A stretch of 21,234 nt of DNA from CAZOKZ01 sp964580585 (GCA_964580585.1 CAZOKZ010000075.1:1-21234); one strand, 5' to 3'; shown: positions 13,771 to 21,234, counted from the stretch's first letter. The notes: generated by a model from the sequence alone, not told the origin. Made by a program: numbers and translations.

Positions 13771-13913
13771 TACAGGACTTTCTCAAAGTCGCAATCTCCG
13801 TGTTGCGCATCGGTCTCGGACTCTCTCACCGTAGCGCTGCTACGCCTCGGTCGTCCTCGCCTCGCGCGCCTTGATCATGCAACTTTGAGGGCGTCCTGCT
13901 ATTTTGAGAACAT
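13771..13913. repeat. Structured intergenic repeat-like element with inverted ends and central hairpin
   Basis: The gap 13685-14018 has no gene. It holds an inverted pair: AGGACTTTCTCAAAGT at 13773-13788, and ACTTTGAGGGCGTCCTG at about 13882-13898. A further direct partial copy (TTTTGAGAACATCCTG) ends near 13913. Between the ends lies a perfect hairpin, CGTAGC-GCT-GCTACG (13830-13844), in a GC-rich block. The layout resembles a small non-autonomous or REP/MITE-like element. No transposase is present, and copy number cannot be judged from one window. Confidence 0.5.
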
Positions 13914-14018
13914 CCTGGATTTTTTTACTGTCTTGCTTGCCCTTTACCTGCCTTCTGGGGGAAAAGTTTGGTCTGGTTTTCACCCAAATCGTTTACACCC
14001 CCGCGCGAGAGGCATTTC

Positions 14019-15035
14019 ATGGTTCGAATTGGCGTCATTGGTTACGGTTACTGGGGACCCAACCTGGTGCGGAATTTTGCGGAATTGTCCGGGGCTGAAC
14101 TCGTAGCAGTTGCCGATCTGAATCCCGACCGGCTCGCGTTGGCCCAACGCCGCTACCCCGCTCTTCGTACTGCGACGGATGCGAACGAACTGATCGCCGC
14201 TCCGGATATCGACGCCATCGTCATCGCGACCCCGGTTTCTTCACACCATGCTCTCGCATTGGCGGCGCTCCGCGCAGGAAAACACGTCCTGGTTGAAAAG
14301 CCCCTCGCAGCTTCCACGCGCGAGGCCGCGGAGTTAGTGGAAGAAGCCCGCCGCCAGAATCGTGTCCTGATGGTCGATCATACGTTCCTTTACACAGGCG
14401 CGGTGCAGAAAATCCACGAGCTGAGCGCGAGCGGCGAGTTAGGCGACGTGTATTATTACGATTCGGTGCGGGTAAACCTGGGGCTGTTCCAAAGCGACGT
14501 CAGCGTCATCTGGGACCTCGCCGTGCACGACCTGTCCATTATGGACTATGTGTTGCCCGCGCGCCCGACCGCAGTCAGCGCCCTGGGAATTACCCACGTC
14601 GATGGCCAGCAAACGAACATGGCGTACCTGACCCTCTCATTCGAGGAAAAAGTCCTCGCCCACATTCACGTCAATTGGCTCGCGCCCGTAAAGGTTCGCC
14701 GCACGTTGATCGGTGGCAGCCAGAAGATGATCGTGTACGACGATCTGGAGCCGAGCGAAAAAATCCGCCTCTACGACAAGGGGATTTCCGTTGTGGATCA
14801 GGAAGATGGCGAAAGCGTGTACAAGATGCTCGCCTATCGCCGGACGGGCGACATGATCGCGCCGAAATTGCGGATGACCGAGGCGCTCGAACTCGAAGCG
14901 GCGCACTTTGTCGCCTGTGTCGAAGGGCGCGAGACACCGCTTTCGGACGGCGAAGCGGGACTTCGCGTCGTGCGAATGCTCGAAGCGGCAGAGGAATCGC
15001 TCCGCCAGCAGGGCAAGTGGATCGCATTGGGTTGA
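14019..15035 (+). CDS. Gfo/Idh/MocA-family NAD(P)-dependent oxidoreductase
   Basis: This 338-residue protein starts at the ATG at 14019 behind GAGAGG (14006-14012 region); a GTG-type extension to 13968 is unlikely. It opens with the Rossmann motif VRIGVIGYGYWGPN and has the family signature E93-K94-P95 in LVEKPLAAS, where the lysine contacts substrate and cofactor. A C-terminal alpha/beta domain includes VIWDLAVHDLSIMDY. Length is standard. The GYWGPN variant and HDLSIMDY motif resemble members that oxidise nucleotide sugars (WbpB/WlbA-like) for surface polysaccharides, but no other sugar genes lie next to it. The substrate is therefore undecided. It is followed 24 bp later by a small membrane protein gene, possibly co-transcribed. 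Confidence 0.88.
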   Translation: MVRIGVIGYGYWGPNLVRNFAELSGAELVAVADLNPDRLALAQRRYPALRTATDANELIAAPDIDAIVIATPVSSHHALALAALRAGKHVLVEKPLAASTREAAELVEEARRQNRVLMVDHTFLYTGAVQKIHELSASGELGDVYYYDSVRVNLGLFQSDVSVIWDLAVHDLSIMDYVLPARPTAVSALGITHVDGQQTNMAYLTLSFEEKVLAHIHVNWLAPVKVRRTLIGGSQKMIVYDDLEPSEKIRLYDKGISVVDQEDGESVYKMLAYRRTGDMIAPKLRMTEALELEAAHFVACVEGRETPLSDGEAGLRVVRMLEAAEESLRQQGKWIALG

Positions 15036-15059
15036 AAATTTCTGGAAAGTGTTGCTCGG

Positions 15060-15434
15060 ATGAAATTCCAACTGATTTCAGCCATGATCGCAAACGTGCT
15101 GATTGGCATCGCGATTTACTACCGCACGGGGTATGAATTTAATTCTTATGTATTTGGTCTATTGTGTTTCGGCACAGGTGTTTTTTTTGATGTGGTTTCA
15201 CTCGGAATGTTAATCAAAGGGCGCGTGAAACGTCGTTACAATTCACGCGCGCACATGTTTTCGCTGACGGCGTATATTTTAGCCGGAGCATCGCTTGCCC
15301 CACATTTTTTTTGGCCAGAAGAAGATACCCCACGAAACATTGTGATCCACGGTTTGGTTGAGTTCAATATCGTGTTCGTCGCCGAGATTATTTTCTCGCT
15401 GATCGGAGAAAAGATTCTGCGCAAGTACGGTTGA
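15060..15434 (+). CDS. Small integral membrane protein, four helices
   Basis: This 124-residue protein has four hydrophobic segments at about 4-22, 29-52, 67-87 and 93-115, joined by short basic loops such as KGRVKRRYNSRAH. No family was recognised and there are no catalytic motifs. It starts 24 bp after the oxidoreductase stop, and its own stop overlaps the TTG of the M48 protease gene (TTGA). That coupling suggests it may be a membrane partner of the protease, but this is inference from position only. Confidence 0.7.
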   Translation: MKFQLISAMIANVLIGIAIYYRTGYEFNSYVFGLLCFGTGVFFDVVSLGMLIKGRVKRRYNSRAHMFSLTAYILAGASLAPHFFWPEEDTPRNIVIHGLVEFNIVFVAEIIFSLIGEKILRKYG

Positions 15435-17392
15435 TCGAATCCCCCGAAGAGTTCGCCGAAATAGTCAACATGCAGGGAAAACAGCGAAAAAAAACGCTTC
15501 GGCGTTTACAGCGCTTTCAGCACATGGCCCACCATCGACCGGGGCTGTATCAGTTGTACGTGTTCGGCTATGCGATGATCGGCTACGGGTTTTTGCTCGG
15601 ATTATTGGTGATGATTATCCTCAGTGCAGCCGGATTGATGGCGCTCGCATTTTTCTCTTTGCAGTTACCGAATCGACAATTACAAGCGCTGGGGCTTCTT
15701 TGCGTACTGGTGGGAATTTGTACGTTGCTAGGAGTCGTCATCTCGATTGCTTCGGCGTTGACGTTTACTCCGTCCCCACCTGTGGGAATCATCATCCGAC
15801 AACGCGACGCCCCCGCATTGTTTCAGTGCCTGGAACGCCTGAGCAAAAACTTGAAAATCCCCTCCATCGACTGGGTACTTTTGACGGGCGAGTTCAATGC
15901 AGCTGTCTGGTTGGCTCCTCGAGCAGCCGGAATTGGCGGAACACGCACGTATCTAATGATTGGACTGCCCTTGCTCCAAGCCCTTTCCCCGCAGCAAATG
16001 ACCGGGGTATTAGCGCATGAACTGGGGCACGTCTCGGGCAAGTTAAATAAATTCGAGCAATGGATTTACGCGCAAAATGCCAAGTGGAGTACGGTTTCCA
16101 AAAGTTTAACGGAATCTCCCCGACTGATTTCTACCTTTCTGTCTCCGCTAGCAAATTGGTACATGCATCATTTGACAATCCTGACGTACGCAATGATGCG
16201 CGCGGTCGAATTCGAAGCCGACAAACTATCCGCTAAACAAGTGGGCAATCAATGCGCGACTGAATACCTGATTCAGGTTCACGTTTTGGGCAAATTCTTG
16301 CACTTGAAATTCTGGCCGGAAATCTACGAGAGCGTGCAGACTGTTCCCCTGCCACCGGAGGACATTTACTTTCGCTTGCGAAGCGCTCTGAAGTCTCCTT
16401 TGCCTCCCAACGAATATGCGGGGTGGTTGCATTGGTCGCTGGCCCAACAGCCAGGTATTTTCGACACGCATCCAAGCTTGCGCGAACGCCTCCAGGCCTT
16501 GGGAACATTAACACAGGAGGATCCAGACACGTATTCGCTGGTTCCCGATCCATCGGATGAATTGACAGCAGCGAGTTTTTTCCTCGGGGACGGAGAAGAC
16601 GATCTGACGAGCGTGCTGAGCGCCGCGTGGAAAAATGCCGCGCAACAACCGTGGGTAAATTCCTCGCGCGATTCCGACATGGCGCGCAAGGTGTTGACCG
16701 ATCTGCAACGCAAGCAGGCCATGGACGAATTGAAAGACTTCGAGTTGTGGGCATTAGCCCGTCTGACGGAAAAATTCCAGGGACGTCGCGCGGCGTACGC
16801 AACCTACCGCGCCTATCTTGAAACTCATCTGGAAGAACCCCGCGCGAATTTTCATTTTGGACGCACGTTGGTCGAAGAAAGCGAAGAATCCGGCGTTCCT
16901 TACGTGCAATTCGCCATGGATGCCGATCCGTTCCTGACCGCCGAGGGATGCCAAATCCTTTGCGCGTATTATTACGATAAAAATCGTCATGACGATGCGC
17001 GTCCCTTGGAAGAACGCGCCGCGCGCCATGCCCATGAAATGACCGATGCCGCCGATGAACGCATGGACATTGAACCGGGAGATGAACTTCAACCACACGC
17101 GCTGCCCGAGGAACGCTTGGCGCCGTTAATAAGTAAATTCGAGCAACTTGAATTTATCGAACGCGCCTTCATGGGAATCAAAACCGTCGAGCACTTTCCC
17201 AACCTGCCACCTTATGTGTTAGGCATACAAATGAAAGGCGAGTTGGATCCGGAAGAAATCCATCTGTTCCGCGAGTGGCTGGATTTCGATGCTCACCTGA
17301 TTGTTGTTGTTCCAACCACCGCTAACAATCGTCGGGTAATCAGACGGTTACGACGATTATCGAATGCCTTAATTTACGAACGTAAAAAATAA
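15431..17392 (+). CDS. M48-family membrane metalloprotease with long C-terminal extension
   Basis: This 653-residue protein has the zinc site of M48 peptidases: H196-E-L-G-H200 in VLAHELGHVSG, and the third ligand E260 in VEFEADKLSA. Two N-terminal membrane helices lie at about 47-75 and 83-112. The protease domain ends near residue 350. The remaining 300 residues are helical and partly repeat-like (RVLTDL... YATYRAYLETHLEEPRANFHFG), suggesting TPR-type protein-binding repeats as in BepA/YfgC relatives. The likely role is membrane or envelope protein quality control. The start is taken as the TTG at 15431 because it overlaps the previous stop; an ATG at 15470 would remove 13 residues. Neither has a clear ribosome site. 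All active-site residues are present. Confidence 0.88.
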   Translation: MIESPEEFAEIVNMQGKQRKKTLRRLQRFQHMAHHRPGLYQLYVFGYAMIGYGFLLGLLVMIILSAAGLMALAFFSLQLPNRQLQALGLLCVLVGICTLLGVVISIASALTFTPSPPVGIIIRQRDAPALFQCLERLSKNLKIPSIDWVLLTGEFNAAVWLAPRAAGIGGTRTYLMIGLPLLQALSPQQMTGVLAHELGHVSGKLNKFEQWIYAQNAKWSTVSKSLTESPRLISTFLSPLANWYMHHLTILTYAMMRAVEFEADKLSAKQVGNQCATEYLIQVHVLGKFLHLKFWPEIYESVQTVPLPPEDIYFRLRSALKSPLPPNEYAGWLHWSLAQQPGIFDTHPSLRERLQALGTLTQEDPDTYSLVPDPSDELTAASFFLGDGEDDLTSVLSAAWKNAAQQPWVNSSRDSDMARKVLTDLQRKQAMDELKDFELWALARLTEKFQGRRAAYATYRAYLETHLEEPRANFHFGRTLVEESEESGVPYVQFAMDADPFLTAEGCQILCAYYYDKNRHDDARPLEERAARHAHEMTDAADERMDIEPGDELQPHALPEERLAPLISKFEQLEFIERAFMGIKTVEHFPNLPPYVLGIQMKGELDPEEIHLFREWLDFDAHLIVVVPTTANNRRVIRRLRRLSNALIYERKK

Positions 17393-17395
17393 ATT

Positions 17396-17419
17396 CGACA
17401 GAGTCCTTAGACTCTGCCG
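17396..17419. terminator. Hairpin terminator between convergent genes
   Basis: CAGAGTC-CTTA-GACTCTG (17399-17416), with an extra CG/CG pairing outside, lies 3 bases after the protease stop and about 33 before the stop of the converging lipoprotein gene. There is no strong T-tract. It probably serves both directions. Confidence 0.55.
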
Positions 17420-17452
17420 AAAGGCAAACGATATAGTATAGTTACTTGAGAA

Positions 17453-18277
17453 TTACGGCTGAACGTTCGTCAAGGAACTGGCGATTTGCTGGAGCGCGTC
17501 ATTCATCGCTGCACGAGTCGCTTGGCCAAGAGCACTCGCGGCAAACTCCTGATTACTGCCACCGATACCAAAAACGGTCAAGCCGCTGGTGGCTGACTGC
17601 GTCGTAAACGTGCCGCTCGAACGAAAGCCACGCACAACGCGCTGCGTACGACCATCGACAATTTTCAGATCCATCGCAACCATCCCCGAACGCGTGACTT
17701 TTTCGTTTTCATAGGTGGGATTGGCAGCGGCAACACCCGCGCCGCCGTATGTTAATCCCCGGTTGCCAGTCACAGCGCCCGCGATGCCCATAACGGCTCC
17801 CGCCGTGCCAAGCGACCCACCGCGCTTTTTACCGGAAAGGTCTGCTGTTTCGTTGAATTCGGTCACCGCGCCTTTGATGATAAAGGGACCGACTTCGCCG
17901 TCTTGCAGCTTGCACGTGTAAGTGCCATCGTCGGTTTTTTGAATGCCTTCCCACTCGACTACCGAAATATTCCCACAACCCGTGAGTGCCGTGGTAAGTT
18001 GCGCGGCCATTCCCGCGCCGACTTGGCTGCCAGGACCCGCCTGATATTCTCCGCCAGACGTCAAACCCGACGCGCCGTAATCGAGCGGTTCGACAGCCAC
18101 CACATAACGCGGCAAGCTGGCGTTATATGGGATGCTGACCATCTGAACTTGAGCGGCAACAGGAGCGCCGGCTTGGGCTTGTACTCCCTGACGATCTACC
18201 GACGCACATCCGGACAACGAAACAATCAATGCGGCTCCCGCCAACAACATACTTTTTCCACGAAACACTTCACGCAT
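17453..18277 (-). CDS. CsgG/HfaB-type lipoprotein
   Basis: This 274-residue protein has a lipoprotein signal peptide with lipobox L21-S-G-C24, so it is probably anchored in the outer membrane after Sec export. The start at 18277 has GGAAGG upstream (18294-18288 region). The body matches the CsgG family pattern: RYVVAVEPLDYGASG, then VGAGMAAQLTTALTG, then FIIKGAVTEF, a Gly/Ala-rich stretch (about 160-188), and MVAMDLKIVDGRTQRVVRGF near the end. Known: CsgG forms an outer-membrane pore for curli subunits, and many family members have other surface roles. No curli subunit genes are present, but an exported low-complexity protein is encoded just upstream. The pairing is suggestive only. Each gene has its own terminator or promoter. 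Confidence 0.8.
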   Translation of the reverse strand: MREVFRGKSMLLAGAALIVSLSGCASVDRQGVQAQAGAPVAAQVQMVSIPYNASLPRYVVAVEPLDYGASGLTSGGEYQAGPGSQVGAGMAAQLTTALTGCGNISVVEWEGIQKTDDGTYTCKLQDGEVGPFIIKGAVTEFNETADLSGKKRGGSLGTAGAVMGIAGAVTGNRGLTYGGAGVAAANPTYENEKVTRSGMVAMDLKIVDGRTQRVVRGFRSSGTFTTQSATSGLTVFGIGGSNQEFAASALGQATRAAMNDALQQIASSLTNVQP

Positions 18278-18327
18278 TTTTCAAACCTTCCTTCACAACG
18301 TTTATAAGGGGACTGAGTAACAACAAA

Positions 18328-18363
18328 CCTGGCGATGAAGAGTCTTAAACTCTCACCGCCAGG
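18328..18363. terminator. Strong hairpin terminator downstream of the exported low-complexity gene
   Basis: CCTGGCG (18328-18334) pairs with CGCCAGG (18357-18363), with inner TGA/TCA and GAGT/ACTC pairings around a CTTAA loop. On the minus strand the stem is followed by TTTGTTGTT; on the plus strand by ATAATTTT. It should end transcription of the gene at 18432-19352. Its AGAGTC-TTA-ACTCT core resembles the hairpin at 17399-17416. Confidence 0.75.
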
Positions 18364-18431
18364 ATAATTTTACAACAACGTGTGGACGGAACAGGGCTCA
18401 GGCAAGGGAAATCACCGTCCCCCGCCGGTTC

Positions 18432-19352
18432 CTAATATTTACGCGACTTACCACGAGAAGACGAGCGCGAGGAATTTTCACTGCGATTTGGAACGGATCG
18501 ATAAACAGGAATCGTCGTATCTGTGTCGCCGTTTAATCGGCGAATCCGAACGCGATTATCAGAATCGTCGCTTGTACGATATGCGCGAGAGTCGCTTTGA
18601 TTATCCAAATAATGCGAAGGAACTGTGCGTGTGGTGCCATCGTAATTGGACTGGGCATCGTACACTCGGATCAACCGAGAGTCGTCGTGCGTAACCGTTT
18701 GCGCGTTTCCTGCGTTGCGTCCATGGCGCGTGCTCACATTGGAGTCGATAACCTGAATGCGTTGGGAATCGAACTTCCGGTCGGCGTTGTAATTCATCGT
18801 GTCGTATTGACCGAGAGACGACCCATAACGCCACTCGTCATCATATCCATCAACGGTACGAAGCACCGGGTCCCCTGCTCCGCGAACGCGATAGTCGCGA
18901 TAATCGCTGTCCTGCACATGAGAACGATCACGGTCGCCGCGATGATTTCGATCATTGTTCCCGTGGTCATAACGATCATGATCGTCATGATCGTGTCGGT
19001 CGCCACGATGATCCCTATCCCGGTCGTGATCGCGGTTGCTTCGACGATCGCTTCGATCATGATGGCGCGTATCACGGTAATCGTAATAACGATAATAGGG
19101 TCGATAATCGTACGAACGATAACGGAAAGTGGTGTAGGGATACGAATAACAGGAATAATCGTAGTAGTCGTAATAATACACAGGTCGATATACCGGTTCG
19201 CAGCGATAAATCGGCGGGTAGTAAACGACCGGAGTGGGCGGATAACAACGAATGGCTGGAATGCCGATACTGATTGAAAACGAACTACCGGCAAAAGACG
19301 GCGCAGCCAGCAAACAACCGGCAGCAGCAAGAGCAAATGGACGAAACTTCAT
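18432..19352 (-). CDS. Exported Tyr-rich and Asp/Arg/His-rich low-complexity protein
   Basis: This 306-residue protein starts at 19352 behind AGGAGA. It has a Sec signal peptide (MKFRPFALAAAGCLLAAPSF, cleavage near residue 21). Residues about 38-95 are dominated by Tyr and Pro (YYPPIY, YYYDYYDYSCYSYPY). Residues 95-155 are almost wholly Asp, Arg and His (HDHDDHDRYDHGNN and similar). The C-terminal half is a more normal polar region ending in a Ser/Arg/Lys-rich tail (SSRSSSRGKSRKY). No known family. The DRH block is highly charged and could bind metal or nucleic acid, while the Tyr-rich part could cross-link or be adhesive. These are ideas, not evidence. It has its own promoter and terminator, so it is a stand-alone, probably expressed gene. 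A large plus-strand frame opposite it is a codon shadow. Confidence 0.75.
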   Translation of the reverse strand: MKFRPFALAAAGCLLAAPSFAGSSFSISIGIPAIRCYPPTPVVYYPPIYRCEPVYRPVYYYDYYDYSCYSYPYTTFRYRSYDYRPYYRYYDYRDTRHHDRSDRRSNRDHDRDRDHRGDRHDHDDHDRYDHGNNDRNHRGDRDRSHVQDSDYRDYRVRGAGDPVLRTVDGYDDEWRYGSSLGQYDTMNYNADRKFDSQRIQVIDSNVSTRHGRNAGNAQTVTHDDSRLIRVYDAQSNYDGTTRTVPSHYLDNQSDSRAYRTSDDSDNRVRIRRLNGDTDTTIPVYRSVPNRSENSSRSSSRGKSRKY

Positions 19353-19391
19353 GAGACTATCTCCTCGGAAGGCACGGAGTCATCTGGGAGC

Positions 19392-19420
19392 ATTACACCA
19401 CGATCCCACCGATTTGACAA
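19392..19420 (-). promoter_or_regulatory. Sigma-70-type promoter of the exported low-complexity gene
   Basis: Minus strand: -35 TTGTCA (19420-19415) and -10 TGTAAT (19397-19392) with a 17-bp spacer, each 5 of 6 to consensus. The leader would be about 33 bases and contains the AGGAGA ribosome site. Confidence 0.65.
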
Positions 19421-19448
19421 CCCGTATCCCGGAAAGGTTCCCGTCTGT

Positions 19449-20978
19449 TCATTTTTTTTCAGACGATCCAATTTCGTATTTATCCAACCGGTAGCGCAAC
19501 GTGGCTCGGGTGAGCCCCAACAACTTGGCCGCGGCGGATTTATTGTTCTTGGTTCGTTCCAATGCCTGAGAAATCAACTCGCGCTCGTGGCGTTCCAAAT
19601 CGAAACCCACCTCGGGAATCCGAAACGGCTGCCATCGACTAGCCATCAAAGGCACGGGAATGGAATTGCCTTTCCCACCGGGAGATGTTTCCGCCTCCCC
19701 TAGTTGCGATTCCTCGAGCGGGGGCGCGACCACCCTGGCATTGCGAGTTGGACCAAGCGAGGGACCATCGCGCTCATATTCAGCAGTCATTTTCCCCATG
19801 GCTTCGAGGCCGTCGAGCGCGTCGATGTGCAGCAATTCGGGTGTCAGTTCCTCCCCTGCCAATAAAATCATCGCACGTTCGATAACGTTCTGTAACTCGC
19901 GCACGTTTCCCATCCATGGATGACCCATCAGAAGTTCGGCAGCCTCGGGCATGATCGAAGGTGTTTTTTTACCCATCTCGGCGGAAAACCGCGCCAGAAA
20001 ATGCTCGGTCAACGGGATGATATCGTCGAGTCGTTCGCGCAACGGCGGAATAACCAGCGGAAAGACATTCAACCGATAAAACAAATCGTCGCGAAATTCA
20101 CCCTTAGCGACTCTCTGGCGAAGGTTTTTATTCGTCGCCGCAATAAACCGAATATCCGCCTGAATCGTGCGCGTACCACCGACACGTTCAAACTCCTGAG
20201 TTTCCAATGCACGCAACACTTTGGCTTGGAGCGCTGGTGCCATCTCGCCGATTTCGTCGAGAAAAAGCGTCCCGCCATGGGCCAGCTCAAAGCGTCCCTT
20301 GCGCGCTTCGGTCGCTCCCGTGAACGAACCGCGCTCATGCCCGAAGAGTTCGCTTTCGAGCAAATTCTCCGGAATGGCCGCGCAATTCAGCGCCACAAAC
20401 GGTCCACGGGAACGATTCGAGGCTTCATGAATCGCACGCGTGACGAGTTCTTTGCCCGTGCCCGATTCACCATAAATCATCGCGGTCGTATTGGTGGCGG
20501 CAACCTGATGCGCCAGGTCGAGCACCTTGATCATCCGATGGTCCTCGGCAATAATGCAGTCGAAAGCGTATCGACTGCGCAATTCCGTCCGTAAATTGCG
20601 GTTTTCGACACGGATTTCCCGCTGTTCGAGCGCCTTATTGATGGCGATTTTCAGGCGGGTTTCCTCGAACGGTTTCGTGATATAATCGGTCGCCCCCGCA
20701 CGCATCGCATCCACGGCGGACTCAATGCTGCCGAAGGCGGTAATCACGATAATCGGAATGTCGGGATCGCGTTCACGAACCTGGGTAATGAAGTCCATTC
20801 CATTCAGGTTTGGCATCCGTAAATCGGTGATAATCACATCGGGCGATGTGGCCTCAAACCGCTCGAACGCCTCACGCCCGTCTGCTGCCAGTTCCAACTC
20901 GTGATTCGCATTGCTGAGCAACATGCCCAGCAAACGCCGCATGCGTTCTTCGTCTTCTGCAATCAGAAGGCGCGCCAT
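19449..20978 (-). CDS. NtrC-family sigma-54-dependent response regulator
   Basis: This 509-residue protein has three complete modules. The receiver has acidic pocket ED at 8-9, phospho-acceptor D52 in IITDLRMP, T80 and K102. The AAA+ domain has Walker A GESGTGKE at 170-177, the sigma-54 contact loop GSFTGA at 217-222 (Ser where most have Ala), and Walker B GGTLFLDE with D241-E242. The Fis-type helix-turn-helix lies at about 462-500 (KSAAAKLLGLTRATLRYRLD). The linker between AAA+ and HTH (about 388-458) is long and Pro/Ser/Gly-rich. It activates sigma-54 promoters when phosphorylated by a sensor kinase. No kinase gene is in the window, but one could lie to the right. The start at 20978 has GAGGGG about 12 bases upstream. 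Confidence 0.93.
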   Translation of the reverse strand: MARLLIAEDEERMRRLLGMLLSNANHELELAADGREAFERFEATSPDVIITDLRMPNLNGMDFITQVRERDPDIPIIVITAFGSIESAVDAMRAGATDYITKPFEETRLKIAINKALEQREIRVENRNLRTELRSRYAFDCIIAEDHRMIKVLDLAHQVAATNTTAMIYGESGTGKELVTRAIHEASNRSRGPFVALNCAAIPENLLESELFGHERGSFTGATEARKGRFELAHGGTLFLDEIGEMAPALQAKVLRALETQEFERVGGTRTIQADIRFIAATNKNLRQRVAKGEFRDDLFYRLNVFPLVIPPLRERLDDIIPLTEHFLARFSAEMGKKTPSIMPEAAELLMGHPWMGNVRELQNVIERAMILLAGEELTPELLHIDALDGLEAMGKMTAEYERDGPSLGPTRNARVVAPPLEESQLGEAETSPGGKGNSIPVPLMASRWQPFRIPEVGFDLERHERELISQALERTKNNKSAAAKLLGLTRATLRYRLDKYEIGSSEKK

Positions 20979-21023
20979 AATCGAAATTTCCCCTCGTTTA
21001 AAAATACAACCGGACGAACTGGC

Positions 21024-21234
21024 TCATTTCAGCCACACTTGTCCGCCTACGACAATCCCAAAGAGGTTCATGCCGAGCATGAACAAAGCTGAGTACCTGA
21101 AAATTTTATGGTTAGGGAAGTTTTGCAACGATAGTACTGTTGTTGCCAGGGAGACGCGCGTAGCGACCCTGGATTGGAAAGCGCATTTACGAACCTTTCT
21201 ACACCACCAAAGCAGGGGGAACCGGGCTTGGTTT
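21024..21234 (-). CDS. Possible C-terminal part of a membrane-associated protein (runs off the right edge)
   Basis: From the right edge one minus-strand frame stays open for 69 codons to a TGA at 21026-21024, 45 bp before the regulator start. Its last residues (YSALFMLGMNLFGIVVGGQV) look like a membrane helix. That spacing would suit an operon with the regulator. Against it, a second minus frame is also open for much of this stretch, and two hairpins lie inside. No family recognised. Low confidence. Confidence 0.3.
   Translation of the reverse strand, partial: NQARFPLLWWCRKVRKCAFQSRVATRVSLATTVLSLQNFPNHKIFRYSALFMLGMNLFGIVVGGQVWLK
21066..21084. repeat. Perfect 8-bp hairpin GTTCATGC-CGA-GCATGAAC
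   Basis: A perfect stem of 8 bp with a 3-base loop, about 90 bp upstream of the response-regulator start. It could be an operator, or part of an RNA structure if 21024-21234 is not coding. Confidence 0.4.
21146..21172. repeat. Hairpin CCAGGG...CCCTGG near the right edge
   Basis: The stem CCAGGG/CCCTGG has an inner CGC/GCG pairing. A GCAAC/GTTGC hairpin (about 21125-21146) lies directly beside it. Together they suggest a structured stretch of DNA or RNA rather than plain coding sequence. Confidence 0.35.

Noticed and set aside
16233..17096. 287-residue minus-strand frame inside the M48 gene
   Set aside because: Arg/Pro/Ser-rich shadow without ribosome site.
18597..19277. 226-residue hydrophobic plus-strand frame that looks like a membrane protein
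   Set aside because: Ile/Val runs arise from reading the Asp/Arg/His codon block backwards; the minus gene has signal peptide, promoter, ribosome site and terminator.
19442..19465. CGTCTG/CAGACG hairpin across the regulator stop codon
   Set aside because: The T-run is in the loop rather than after the stem, and the structure overlaps coding sequence; not a convincing terminator.

Overview
The window looks like a chromosomal segment of an uncultured diderm bacterium that carries a mobile or accessory island on its left side. There are no rRNA or tRNA genes to place it. Weak hints point to a poorly cultured lineage such as PVC or Sumerlaeota/Hydrogenedentes-type bacteria. These are a lipoprotein of CsgG type, an NtrC-class sigma-54 activator, a four-helix-bundle 'suffix' protein, and intergenic copies of an ACCACGAAGGCACAAAG-type repeat. 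This assignment is inference only.

Left region (1-9749), the candidate mobile island. A leftward pair encodes a SWIM zinc-finger protein and a RecB/Cas4-like PD-(D/E)XK nuclease. The pair overlaps by ATGA, and the nuclease runs off the left edge. Diverging from it, rightward, is a VirD4/TraG/HerA-type ATPase (1467-2660). Next come a VapBC-like toxin-antitoxin pair with its own terminator, then a leftward HicB-like orphan behind a four-cysteine protein. A rightward operon-like run follows: a two-helix membrane protein, a second and much larger ATPase with a proline-rich linker and a C-terminal nuclease-like domain, and a large serine recombinase. Two DNA-pumping-type ATPases, two nuclease domains, a SWIM protein and a recombinase fit an integrating element with its own DNA-processing or transfer machinery. 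A defence role is also possible. The recombinase 3' end overlaps the TTG start of the next gene (PAP2), which marks a probable element/chromosome junction.

Middle region (9713-13684). This holds a PAP2-family membrane phosphatase or transferase and a four-helix-bundle protein with a topoisomerase-type zinc ribbon. A compact hicBA cassette follows, then ymdB (TIGR00282 phosphodiesterase) and a small hypothetical gene. The hicBA cassette lies between two near-identical 51-bp direct repeats. One is the true 3' end of ymdB; the other is a displaced copy of that 3' end still encoding the last residues and a stop. This looks like insertion at a gene 3' end without any integrase, and it is the cleanest structural anomaly in the window. 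The hicBA promoter is good and its -10 overlaps a perfect 12-bp palindrome.

Right region (13685-21234). A structured intergenic repeat is followed by a rightward run: a Gfo/Idh/MocA oxidoreductase, a small four-helix membrane protein and an M48 metalloprotease that overlaps it by TTGA. Converging on this run from the right are a CsgG-type lipoprotein, an exported Tyr-rich and then Asp/Arg/His-rich low-complexity protein with its own promoter and terminator, and an NtrC-family response regulator. An open frame entering from the right edge may be a partial gene upstream of the regulator.
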